Positions 12,790-23,949 of a stretch of DNA of 64,000 bases are shown here, in pieces. The translations under genes and the position numbers were made by a program. This stretch comes from Bidens hawaiensis. Taxonomy: Eukaryota; Streptophyta; Magnoliopsida; Asterales; Asteraceae. The notes under the pieces were generated by a model. The model searched no databases. It was not told where the DNA came from and saw nothing but the letters and a program-made list of their open reading frames with translations. Location of the stretch: the NCBI GenBank assembly GCA_021521415.1, contig JAIQDT010000187.1, forward strand, positions 1,736,001-1,800,000. The letters are read 5' to 3'. Numbering within the stretch: the stretch's first letter is position 1; each line of letters opens with the position of its first letter.

Positions 12790-14440
12790 CTTCCCGTGAG
12801 GAGTTCGAGGAATGGGCAAAGAAAAGAGGACGGGAGCATGGGCGTGTTGTTGTTGTCCAACGGTCTAGGTCAAACGCTGTGGATCTTGGATGCAATCGCG
12901 GTGGGGAACCAAAACTCACGGCGACAGTTAGGCGTATCGTTAGTAAAGAAGGGTTTTCCGTTTAAGCTAAAAGGAAGGTACGATCGGGGAGGTGATTTTT
13001 GGAAGCTTTAGTTGGTAACGAGACGCACAACCACGATCCATTCCTCTTTAAGGTGGGTCACACGTATCCAAGGAGAATGTTCGACGAGGAGGTTGATATA
13101 GCTGCGAGGTTACACATGGATGGCATGATGCCGAAGAAAAAATGTACACTCTTACGTAATAAGTTTCTAGGAAGCTGCGTTATTGAGAAGGACAAACACA
13201 ATTTTACAGAGAAGTTGAAAAAAAAAAATAAAGTTGGCAATGCCCCCATGTAGGTCAACGTTTTTGAATTTGACTTCTTACAACGAATGTTTTAAAAAAT
13301 TTATTAACGTCTTATTTAACCGGATGCAAGTATATGAAAACTTCCTTCATGATAATGGGTTCCACGGGAGAACCCTTCCATAAACTGCACGAAGGATGTT
13401 TTCTTCTGTCATGAGACAACGTTTAAAATTTGGTGTGCGTTCCCCCGTTTGTTGTTGATTGACACGACGTAAAACACCAACATGTACAAGTGGCCGTTTG
13501 TTCAGTATACTGGTGTGACGTCGACGTCGAAGTCGTTCTGTATCGCGCACGCGACTATGTATAGGTAATGCCAAATGGATTTCACATGTTCCCTTGAGCA
13601 GCTCAAAGGTATGCTCGAGGATCTACAAGCTCAGCAGGTTCAGATCGAAGCAACCTTTGAATCCTCTCGTATTACGTAGAAGAAAGACCATAACCTTCAG
13701 ATGTTTACAAGCTACATTATAAAGTGTCGATTAAGGCTCTTACGCTACTTGAAAAGGAGTATGGAAAGTTTGAAAAGATGGTCGAGTCCGGATATACGTG
13801 CTAACACCAGCTGCGAACGTCTATAGGGTTTCCGTGTGCATGTGAGCTGGATCAACACCATCGTACATGCTTACCTATTTCACTAAAATCGGTAGACCCT
13901 CTGGGGTACGCTTGATAACGATTTGGTGGTTGCACAGGAAGAAGAACCAGACTTCGATGCAGAACTGAAAGAGCTTAAACAAACGGTTCTGATACGAAAA
14001 GATTGAGAAAAAAAGAAGAAGTCTTGTATCGAAGATTTGGTCTGTTATTCCTGGCAACTCAAATAAAAAAGAGCCTAAGAAACATGAGGACCCTCGAGGG
14101 CGTCCAAACATAAGCTAACAATAAAAAAAGATCGAGGCCGCGAGGCACAACTCGTATATCCCTTCCTCGTACACCCCTTTGTCCTCACTGAACATTGACG
14201 AGACCCCCTCATTCTTTGAGCGTTCGCAGTCACAATCTCAGTCACAGTTTAATATGCCCCCACCTAAACCATCAAAACGGTCATATAAGAAAAAGGAGAC
14301 GAGAGCTAAAATCGGTTTTCCTTTAGTGATTGATTCAAAGGGCGTTGCAGCGGTAAAGAGGTATAAGGACATTGTTCCCACCTGGAGTTACCCGTAAATC
14401 TCACAGATCATAGGCGTAAAGCCAGACAGTAACTGCGGTT
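12790..14440 (+). pseudogene. FAR1/OTU-type transposase-derived pseudogene
   Basis: Broken + strand frames preserve pieces of a FAR1-type DNA-binding domain: EFEEWAKKRGREHGRVVVVQ, LGCNRGG, GFPFKLKGRY and NETHNHDPF (12801-13040). A later stretch near 13815 resembles the 'G-P-C-A-H-E-L' region of MULE-derived proteins. A serine/glutamine and basic tail follows at 14179-14395, then IIGVKP-DSNCG at about 14410-14437, which resembles the D-G-N-C start of an OTU cysteine protease domain. Composite FAR1 plus OTU proteins are common in Asteraceae genomes. There are many stops and frameshifts and no continuous ORF. Homology abruptly stops at about 14440, where the Sirevirus fragment begins. Not functional as read. 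Confidence 0.6.
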
Positions 14441-14803
14441 GTAAGTTCTTGGAACGGATCTTTCAATGTGATATCAATGATCTCGTTGTTAAGCGGAAAT
14501 TAACAAGAGATGATTCAATAGAAAACAGTTAAACACGTAAGGGACACGCGATGAATGCTTCAAAACACACGTATATTACGTCTGGTGCTTAAGAACTTTG
14601 TTACACAAATAACTCGTTCAACAATGCTATGAACGGCCAACCATAACCTAGATACAATGTGTCTATATATAGGTACTACACCCTAGCCCAACATAAGCCA
14701 AAAGCCAACCGAGATCACATAGATCTTGGTTTACATACAAGCCCAAAACAGAATACAAGTAAACCCAAACCAAAGTACAAACCAAACAAGTATAAGCCCA
14801 AAA
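14441..14803 (-). repeat. Putative 3' LTR of a truncated Sirevirus
   Basis: On the - strand the purine tract CCAAGGGGGAGA (complement of 14808-14819) is followed by TGGGCTTATACTTG. The sequence then runs non-coding to a ...AAGAACTTACA end at 14441. This has the usual Sirevirus order ORF, AAGGGGGAG tract, LTR starting TG. The end is placed where it meets the FAR1/OTU pseudogene. No second LTR was found, so the boundaries are inferred. Confidence 0.5.
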
Positions 14804-14831
14804 ATCTCCCCCTTGGTTTGTATCTTCATCT

Positions 14832-17290
14832 TCAATCATGCTCCATAATATTTGCATCTGCTTCTTTATATCCACCAAACCACAATCCCGTTCTAATAAT
14901 CGATCCCACCATCTTTGTATACTCTTTAGCGGCAGGCTCGAACAATGGTTCAACCATGATCTGAAAATTGCTGAGAGTCTTGATATCCCTTTCATGGAAT
15001 TTGAGCAAATCACGTGGATCGACAAACCGAAATTTTCCCTTTCGTAGACGAATGAAAACTGTAGCAGTTTCACTATCGTACGTCCAGAACTTCATTTCAT
15101 CAAGTGACCCCTCTGGAATAGAAGTAGACAAAGGAATGTGAGTTGCTTTGTTGGTTGCAGGCCACATCACATTTACCATCGTCTTTCCGGTTTTTGGATC
15201 TCGAACTCCCTTTGCCTTCTTCAAGAATGACTCGGCGGTGGACATATAAGGGAATCCTTTATCAACTTGTTTTCTTAAGAAATTCCAAAAATCGATAGCC
15301 CTCTTGTCATTTTTGGGATTGTGAAATGGAGCATCGATGAGGTCGCTAAGATCCACCTTCGTCCAGGATCCAAAATCCTTCATTTTCCTATAATACTCAG
15401 TGAACCTGGACTTTCGTTTCACCCACCACATGAAATTATCAACATCGAATCCCCAGGACATAATTCTGGACCTATCACCATACTTATAAAAAAAACCCTT
15501 TTGTAGTTCAAGAATAAACTTATCTAGGTGATCAGAAGATTCCACATTTTGATTTGAATTCTTCATGATGAGAATCTTCTTTTGAAGTATTTCAGATTGC
15601 TCGGCTGTTCTTGAAGGTGCAAAGAGATACTATTCCAGTGGTTCAGATGAATCGATATTTAAAGTCGGACGTGCACCGGAACTGCCACCTTGATCATCAA
15701 CAGGTGTCTTTGAAGCAATGTCTTCACTGCTCTTGAATTCATCTCCAAAATTTTGAATAAGCTTATGTTGGAGGTCCAGGTACATAGCAATGAGACCACC
15801 CATGTTAGATTGAAGCTCTTTGATGTTTGAATCTTTATCTGTGTTGCTAGCTTCAAGCTCTTGGATGTGCACATCCTTCACAACTGAGTCTTGTTCTAGT
15901 TCAAAGACTCGACATTGTAATGCCTGTACATCCACAGGTTCAACATCAAGTGTAATACCCCTTGCCCTTATCCTGCTTAAATTTATCTTGCATAGCAAGA
16001 ATGTGAGCAATCTTCTCAGCAGCGCTTGAGCTTGACTGACCAATCGGGTTAGATGATCCTGATGGCTCGTCAGTGAATGGAATATCATACTCAAACTCAA
16101 ACTCATGTGCAATATCATCAAAAATATGCTCTTGAGTCAGCAGTGGGTGGACTCGTATCAACATGAGTCTCAGCAGGTTCTGATTCATGTTCTGGTTGTT
16201 GGCATGTCAGTGTAGTTTCAGTAACCAGGGCACCGGGTATTGGATATTTCTTTCTTCGCTTTCGTGGAATAAGATCAGTGGCTGGTTCTTCAGGAATCTC
16301 TTCATCATGTGTCGCAGTGACTGATTGAGGAGGTTTCAATGCAGTCGACTGGAGTTGGTCTTTGAACTTCTCAAAATATGCTAGTTGATCAGCAGTAGGT
16401 ACATTCTCTGGTTCTTGGTGCTCTATCTCCATATGTTGTACTGTAGAACTTTCTGGCTCGTCATCGTCTGAGATGGTTTCAAACGAAGCAGTGAACCTCC
16501 AAGCAGGTGTCACATGCTCGTCAGCAACTAAGGCACGAGCAGGGGTAGCCTCAGTCTCAGCAAACTTTCCGAACTTGACCAATTCGTGAAGGCCTTTGTA
16601 TACGACCTTCGATCCCTTCCTCGATTGCTTCATTAACCCAAAGGTATTGGGACCCATGGCTTTCAGATCGAGCGTCTCTATAGATTTAACAAGATCAGGG
16701 TTGTGGTAGTCAAAAATCATCTGTAGAAACCTCGGGTACATAAGAAACATTTCCTTCTTCTTCCCCTTTAGATTGCTCATCATCTCATCGAACAAGAACT
16801 TGGAGTAGTTATAGTTCTAGTCCATGATCAGAGCAACCACAGCCGACATCTAAATGTGGCTAATCTAGTTTGAAACCCCTTTGTGTCCTGAGACACACGT
16901 GAAGAACGTGTGAATCAAGAATTTCCAGTACGGATGGAAAAGTTTCTTGATAGCTGGAGGGTAGGATCCTTCATATCCCATTCTTAGTACAACTTCAGCA
17001 ACGGTGTCAGTTGGATATTCAGTTTCATAATTAGGTTGATCACCAAATAACAAAACCTCACGAGTGATGGTCTCTGAGATGACGATCGGCTTCTTTTGAA
17101 TCTTGGAGTCAATTGTAACGAATCCCCCGGCACCTGGTTGATTTATGGAGGCATTGTTCCAGAACTCAGTCACCATTTTCTTGCATATAACAGGAGTTTC
17201 TCGTACAACGTGAGAAATCCTGCACATGTTGCCTCTCAACCATAATTTCCTCCCGAACAACATAATATTTAAATTACCACGAACCTGTTT
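14832..17290 (-). pseudogene. Envelope-position ORF of a truncated Sirevirus, broken
   Basis: Three - strand frames (17263-16865, 16795-16118 and 16188-14832, overlapping and frameshifted) form a decayed protein related to the 976-codon ORF at 56693-59623. Shared blocks in the same order are a RMGY(E/S)G segment followed by (W)(K/R)FL(I/M)H and C(V/M)SG(H/R)K, then FLMYPRFLQMI, an acidic low-complexity middle, and a C-terminal block with (F/W)W(T/V)YDSETA-like and V(D/Y)(P)RDLL-like segments. No domain of known function was recognised. It sits directly before the purine tract and LTR, as the extra ORF does in the complete Sirevirus. The 5' side ends without gag or pol. Confidence 0.65.
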
Positions 17291-18160
17291 ATCATCGTCG
17301 GTCTATCTTAGAAGGGTGGTCGAAACCCGGTGGAGATGCTATTTTGGAGTCCGTTATTATTGAAACATATGTTGGATATGTAGACGCTATTTTGGAGTGA
17401 CTTGCTTGGGGTGGGGGTGTCATAGCCCGGTGGAACTCTTAATTAGTCCACCCTCATAAATCCCAATAGTGCCGATAATAGGCACTGTAAACTTCGTTGA
17501 ATCATGGAGTGTGGAGCTGTGGCCACGGACCACCTAAAAAAAATAAAGCAGAGATGGACCAACATGGGGTTCATAATTTTCCATCAAGGTTTTTGATGAA
17601 TTGGGTGCCACCTTTTAAATCCAAACGATGCCGATAATAAGCACCCAAAACTCTGTTGATGGGCTAATTGTATTTGATGAGATACCAATTTGTAACAAAA
17701 ATTTGTTTTGTAAATGCTATGTATTATTAATATTATTAATCTCAGATTTCAAGTTTCTATAATTTCGTCTTATTTTTGTTATCAAATTTTATTTACGTTT
17801 CTATATTGTAATGTATTACCATTACCATCATCGTCATCGTCATCGTCATCATCATCATCATCATCATTCGTCTAATTATTGTTTGTAACCCAAAACTTAA
17901 CTACTAATTTCCTCGAATAATTTAGTTACTTAATAACTCGTAATATTTAACTTCAAAATAAAATATAAATACACAGTCTATCTTAACTTTTTTGTGTGAA
18001 CATCTCGATATAATTTTTTTAAAAAGGTTAAATTATTTCAAAATATGTAAAATGTTTTTTTAATATGGTCCCGATACAAAACTATTGGTTCGCAAACTTA
18101 TTATTTTTTAATACTTCAAAGAATCACAAATAATATTTTTTTTAATAAAAAAATTAGTTT
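17291..18160. other. Intergenic, AT-rich with short imperfect repeats
   Basis: Imperfect copies of CCGGTGGA (17328, 17430) and of 'ccgataata(g/a)gcac' (17472, 17630) suggest a decayed local duplication. A (CATCGT)n(CAT)n microsatellite lies at 17822-17868. The rest is AT-rich with no gene. Confidence 0.5.
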
Positions 18161-18164
18161 AAAT

Positions 18165-18500
18165 TTGGTGTTGATGATGTTGATGGTGTTGATGATAACG
18201 ATGATGATGATGATGGTGTTGATGATGATGATGATGGTGTTGATGATGATGATATTGATGATGATGATGATGGTGTTGATGATGACGACGACGACGATGA
18301 TGATGATGACATTTGATGATGATGGTGTTGATGATGATGTTGATGAGGATGATTATAATGATGACGGTGTTGATATTGATGATGATGATGATATCATCAT
18401 CATACACCACCATCATATCTTCATCATCAGCTTCATCATCATTATCATCATCATCGTCGTTGTCGTCATCGACATCATCATCATCATATCATTACCATAA
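18165..18500. repeat. Strand-switching GAT/ATC trinucleotide array
   Basis: From 18165 to about 18390 the + strand is imperfect GAT/GGTGTTGAT repeats. From 18391 to 18500 it is imperfect ATC/TCA repeats. The switch point, GATGATATCATCAT, is a perfect palindrome, so about 110 bp on each side could pair as a cruciform. Apparent poly-Met, poly-Asp and poly-His ORFs here are artefacts. Confidence 0.9.
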
Positions 18501-18508
18501 TAATAACA

Positions 18509-18541
18509 TTATATATATATATATGTGTGTGTGGGGGGGGG
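18509..18541. repeat. (AT)n(GT)n(G)n compound microsatellite
   Basis: An AT run passes into GTGTGTGT and then nine or ten G residues. It forms the left border of the AT-rich repeat region that follows and may mark an element end. Confidence 0.8.
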
Positions 18542-18790
18542 ATGGTTTAAGAGAGAAATGACATTACTGCAAGACATGCGAGAAATGAATATGGGCCACT
18601 AGTTTTGTTTTAGGTTTTAAATTCTTAAATATAAATAAAGAAATTATAAATGCATTCTCCTTCTTCAATTAATATAACTAATAAACCATATTAGTTATCT
18701 ATTTAATTAATATAACTAATCAAATTACTATAATTGAAAAATATTAAGAACTCATTTATTTTCATAACTTATATTTTGTCTCTTGAATTT

Positions 18791-19345
18791 TTTTCCTACA
18801 CAAGTACAATTTATTCATACATTAAAATTTCTTACTATCCAAAACCAATTTCTTTAATATTCATTAACATGTACTTACATTGTGATGAATAATACAAAAC
18901 TATTTTACACGTGTTTTTATTAAATATCAACAAAAAATATACAACATACACAAAAACATATAACCTACATTTGTTCTAAGAATAAGAATACATATAACCT
19001 ACACACGAAAAACAGATAACATACACACAAAATTCATTATCAATAAAACACACGCACACAAAAATATATAATCTACACATGAAAAACATATAACCTACAC
19101 ACGAAAATTTTATCTTACACAAATACAATTTATTCACACATTAAAATTTCTTTTTATTCAAAATTAATTTCTTTCAACTCAACATATCAATATCCATCAA
19201 CACGTAGTTACAATGTGATAAATAATATAAAAACTAGTTACACATGTTTGCATTAAATGTCAATAAAAATATGCAACATACACAAAAACATATAACCTAC
19301 ACTTGTTCTAAGAATAAGAAAACATATAACCTACGCACGTGTAGG
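18791..19345. repeat. Diverged ~235-bp direct repeat pair
   Basis: Two copies (about 18791-19010 and 19111-19345) share the order CCTACACAA(G/A)TACAATTTATTC, CATTAAAATTTCTT and ACATACACAAAAACATATAA plus a TTGTTCTAAGAATAAGAA block. They are offset by 319-332 bp. Partly inverted copies (gtgtaggtt, tatgtttttgtgta-like words) follow at 19345-19480 and 19600-19720. Non-coding. Confidence 0.6.
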
Positions 19346-19479
19346 ATATGTGTATTTTTGTGTAGTTTATATAATTGTTGATGTCAAATTACATATGTAA
19401 GTTGTATGCTTTTTTGTATGTTGTACGTTTTTATTGCTCAAAACAAGTGTATGTTATATAATTTTGTGTAGGTTGTTAA

Positions 19480-22400
19480 TCTATTGTTTATATTTAATAG
19501 ACACATTTATATGATATTTTTTATTATTATGTATGACAATAATTTTTATAGGCATATCAACTGAAAAAAAAAGTTATGTTTTTATATTAATTGTTAAAAA
19601 ACACATTGATATATGCTAATAATTTGAGTGAAAAGAAATTGTTTTTTGATATAAAGAAATTATATTAAATGAATAAGTTGTATTTTTGTTGTATAAAATG
19701 AAGATTGTGTAAATAAAAAACAAAACTAAATTAGTATTTTATTTTTTTAATTATTATAGTTAAATTAGTTAGATATATTACTTAGAGAGAGATTTACTAT
19801 GATTATATTAGTTGTATTAAGTTCTTAAAGTTATTACAACTCATCAAGTTCTCAAAATATTCATCTCCTATATATATTAGTTGTATTAAGTTCTTACGAT
19901 ATTAATATACTTATGATTTGATGAGACCCATGACCCGTTTATATTTAGTAGAATAGGCTTTGCGATTCAAAAGGGGATAGCGGCGCAGCTTGTTGCTCGT
20001 TTACCCATTATCCAGATGTAGTTCGGTTTGTGTTATATATAAAAAGATCAATATTTTCTCAAAAAAAAAAATTAAATAATATACGTATATTTTAAAATAA
20101 ATAAGATATTAATTTTTATTATATCCTATTTTATTGGATTTTTACATCAATAATTTGGTGAGAATAATTTTTTATTTAATGAGATGTTATAACCCGTTTA
20201 AGGAATATCTGGGTTTGGTAAGACCCATACCCATGAATTCGGGTCAAATGCATGAGAAGCCCCCATTTAAAAATCAAGCAAATCTGGTGACTTCAAAAAA
20301 GAGGGAACGACAACACTGCGACATGTAGGATTTTTATGTCTTCGTTAATATATTATTATAAAACATTTTAGAAGGACAAGACGATAATTTTACCATTTAA
20401 GACTCCGCCAAATGAATGTGAGAGAGGCCGTTATATTTATTACCATCGAGCCGCTAATCCAATCCTCCGATAACTATATTGAATGTCTCCGGTAGTTAGT
20501 ATTGAATGCTATCTATCCTTGGGAAAATTGAAAGCCAGGGGGTTTGAATTGGAAACGACAATTAATAATAGGGTTTTGAATCCTCCTCCTTCATTGCTAT
20601 CCATTATTTGGTTCTGCTGTTACAAATCTGCCTCAGGTCAGTTGTGTTTAATTTCCTCTCAAATTTCTTCTGCAAACGCTAGATGATGATTATAGTATGC
20701 TTTATTCAGTTACAATTGTGTGTGTTTCCCTCAATGAATTTGTATGTGAAGCCTATCAATTTGATTTCCCCTAATTTCATGGAATTTTGGATGAGGCTCC
20801 AAGAAGAAGGTTATGCGGGTGTTTATGGCTGTTGCCAACAAAGATAAAAAAGCCCAACCTTTTGAGGTGCACGTGTTCATTCCCTTAGTATCCAAGAGCC
20901 TTTTTTTCTTTTTTTCTTTACCTGAAATTAGTGATCATACTTTTGATAGTCAACATCATTTTAGTCACTTGGGTTGAAATAGTTTCAACATTTTGTTGAT
21001 ACAACTAATCTAAATTGGCTCATAATAAAATATACCAGTCTTTTAACATCGAGTACAACTTTAAATAATATTTTTTCTATTGTTATCCGACCAAATTTTA
21101 CTTTGTTTAGGGGTTATATTTATGAGAAATCTCTGAGTGGTTCATATATTAAAGCAGGTAGCGCCTTTTATATGAAGATGGTCATCCTATATATGAAAAA
21201 CTTCCCTGTTGTACTTGATAACATGAATTCCCGATAGGTACATTTTTAGTGTTTACAAACATTGGGAATAAAGTTTTACTTCAACTTGTTAACTGCTTTG
21301 CTTAACAATTATAGAATGCGAGCTTGAGAACGTACTTAATATTACTTATGCTTTACGAATTATAATCACATTTCTTGGCTGTTTAAATATGCAGATTGAC
21401 TATTTTATGGACTGTCACTGCTTGGCTGTGGATGATCATCTTATGGGTTATAGGAAGCACGAATGGTGGTAGTTTGGGCTACGCACATGTGGCCTATCAT
21501 GAAGGAACGAGGTTAACTGTATCTTCAAAAGTTGTTCTTCATGGTGCTCATACAAGTTGCGGGATTGATTTGAGAGCTGAATGATGTGAGAAATTCTCAA
21601 ACCCAAAGTAATTACTTTGCGAATAAATTATCTAACTATTATAATATTAGTCAAATTAATTATTTACAAAATAAAATAAAAAATTAGAATGAAAGAAGAT
21701 TAAATGTTAACAGAGAAAGCAGTGAAATGTATTTACTTGTATTCTTATGGATATACTTAATTGGATGATTTGATTATTTCACGTATGGTTTCTCATTAAT
21801 TTGGGTTGCATTTGGCAGCTTTATGATGTTTTATGGGAAACCACGTGGTGTTCTATTGGTTTGTCAGGTTTTAAAAGATACAATTGTTGTCTCTATTTTC
21901 AGCACAGTGGCTCGTAGTAGATAAAAGTGGACTTTATAGTTTGGGGCACCACCATCTTAGGTTCCAATGTTTTCATAGTTTCATCTAGGGATGGGCATTT
22001 TGTACCAAATAAACATAATTTTACCTCTAGTAACATTTTCTTGTTATGACTTTTTTAAAAGATCGGGAAAGAATCTGGTGAACTTTTAATCTTGGGTTAA
22101 GTTTGACTTTTGTAAGAGTCAAAATTGTTTTATGGGGGTACCAAAGGTTCATCATGGTTAGTGCTAAACATCACACTCCTATTAGTGATTGGCATTGTAT
22201 ATTTGTATTGATGGTGGTGGATAAAAAGGAGGTATTGAGGAGCATAATATGATCAACAGGAGACAAAGGGCTACAATAGATAGTCAAAGTGCTCTCATTT
22301 CAAAATAGAATGAAGCGAATGGGTCAAATATGTATTGTTTTTAAGCCTTGAACACTTTCTAAATATGTAATTTCTGTTATTATTCTTTTTTTATTATTCT

Positions 22401-22680
22401 AATTATATTTTGTTATTATTCTTTTTTGATTATGGACCCTTTTCCTCTTTTGGGCGTGAAAACAAAACTATGGACTTTTTTAACGACCTATGACGAACCG
22501 ACAAAAGGGCAATAACAATTAACAAGGCCAATTGTTATGCATCAATTGTTGTATTTGAAACACTAAATGAATTAGGTTCTTCAAGAAGGTTAACAATTAA
22601 AATGGTTTCAAACAAACAAATTTTGATTGAAAATTGTCTCACATCTTGCTTATATGGATTTTGGCGTCATATTGATTCTC
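19480..22680. other. Intergenic, AT-rich; no gene confidently supported
   Basis: Short + strand coding-like patches occur near 20483-20690, 20770-20870 and 21390-21590. One reads IDYFMDCHCLAVDDHLMGYR after an acceptor-like TGCAG at 21390-21394. They do not join into one frame and no family was recognised. They could be fragments of an old gene or chance ORFs. Confidence 0.3.
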
Positions 22681-22740
22681 TACCATCCAACCAAAGGTAA
22701 CGCAATATGTGATTGAGCTCTTCTGTACAATATGTAAAAG

Positions 22741-22851
22741 ACCCCCCCCCTCTTCCCCGCGGTTGCATCTAAACGCCACAAATCGAATTTATGTTGAGCC
22801 CCCCCACCCCACCCCCACCCTCCGCCGCAACGCGCGGGCTCTTCTGCTAGT
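22741..22851. repeat. C-rich block with Helitron-like 3' end
   Basis: The block holds C10 and C7-ACCCCACCCCCACCC runs (a G-quadruplex-capable sequence on the - strand). It ends with CCGCAACGCGCGG, a short hairpin, about 12 bases before CTAGT, followed by (AT)n. Helitrons end with a GC hairpin close to CTRRT, but usually before a T, and no 5' TC end was identified. Confidence 0.35.
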
Positions 22852-23579
22852 ATATATATATATATTAAAAACCAAATGTTAGTTAACTCAAAAACTTTAT
22901 TATTCATGAATGTAACCAATTACTTTTTTACATGTGTTTTAGGCAGTTGAATTTAATTATTTTTAATTTTGGGTTTAAAATTATTTTGTGTTATTAGTTA
23001 ATTTTTAGTTAGGCACATGGCCTTAATCTATTCATTTACAACATAAATTCAATAATTATTTTCATGTTTTCTATTTCTATAGTTAATATTTGACAAATTC
23101 TATTTTTGAAAATATGAATTCATTCAATTTCTGAATACAATATTGCCACATGCTTATTACTATTTACGTTTCAATATAAGTTTCGTTCGAAACCGATATT
23201 TCTGTCATATATATAATATATTTTTTAACTTTTTTTGACAACACAATCTTACTTTAAATTTCGAATACAAACAACTTTCAATATTTTCGAAACCATCCAG
23301 GTCATATATAACATATTTTAACTATTTTTTGCGACGTAATGTTATTCTAAATTTCGAATACAAACGACAATATTTATACTGTGCTCACACAATGCACAAC
23401 CAAAACACATATGTCAAATAAATAGCATTTATATGTTTTCTTCTCAAAAACTTAATTTTGTTTCAATGCATCCTTATATCTATCTACGTTTCCCACTTTG
23501 GTGGGGTGGTAGGTTGCCTAATGTATTAAAAAGGAATTCAAGAGTTCAATTTCCATGTAGTGTAACATTTTGTCGGCCA

Positions 23580-23610
<31 letters not shown>

Positions 23611-23949
23611 GATAGATAGAGAGAGAGAGAGAGAGCGAAAAGATGGAATACGCAAATGCTTATCGTACAAAACCGTATGCGACATCTTGGAGCGTCGATC
23701 TACACTTTCCATTCGGTTGAGAAAGGTTGAGAAGATCCCGTGTATTTTAAGCGAGAAGGGTACGATTGTCTTTTTGATTCGTAATCTAAATTTGGTAATT
23801 TGCGTATAAACGGTTACGATCCTGATACTTAGCTTAATCAAAATCAATTTCTTATTTACGGAACAATTTTTGTACCGAAATCTATCAATTGAGCTCTCTT
23901 GAGTACGCGAACCAGTTTTTCAATCGATTTTGTGATTAAGGGTTTTGAA
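22852..23949. other. Intergenic, upstream of the FRS-like pseudogene
   Basis: This is AT-rich sequence with no ORF of interest. A compound (AT)n(GATA)n(GA)n microsatellite lies at 23585-23634. The last 300 bases are less AT-rich and probably held the promoter and 5' leader of the next gene. Confidence 0.5.

Noticed and set aside
12514..13574. - strand ORFs over the FAR1/OTU pseudogene
   Set aside because: The recognisable FAR1-type protein sequence is on the + strand; the - strand frames are shadows.
17822..18500. CRISPR-like regularity of short repeats
   Set aside because: The units are trinucleotides without unique spacers, and the genome is a plant nuclear genome.
18159..18561. ORFs of 82-111 aa rich in Met/Asp/His/Ser
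   Set aside because: They are translations of the GAT/ATC microsatellite and have no independent coding evidence.
20483..21584. A possible host gene from short coding-like patches
   Set aside because: Patches do not connect by plausible splicing into one frame and no family was recognised.
22680..22919. 79-aa - strand ORF with Gly/Trp-rich centre
   Set aside because: It is a translation of the C-rich repeat block.
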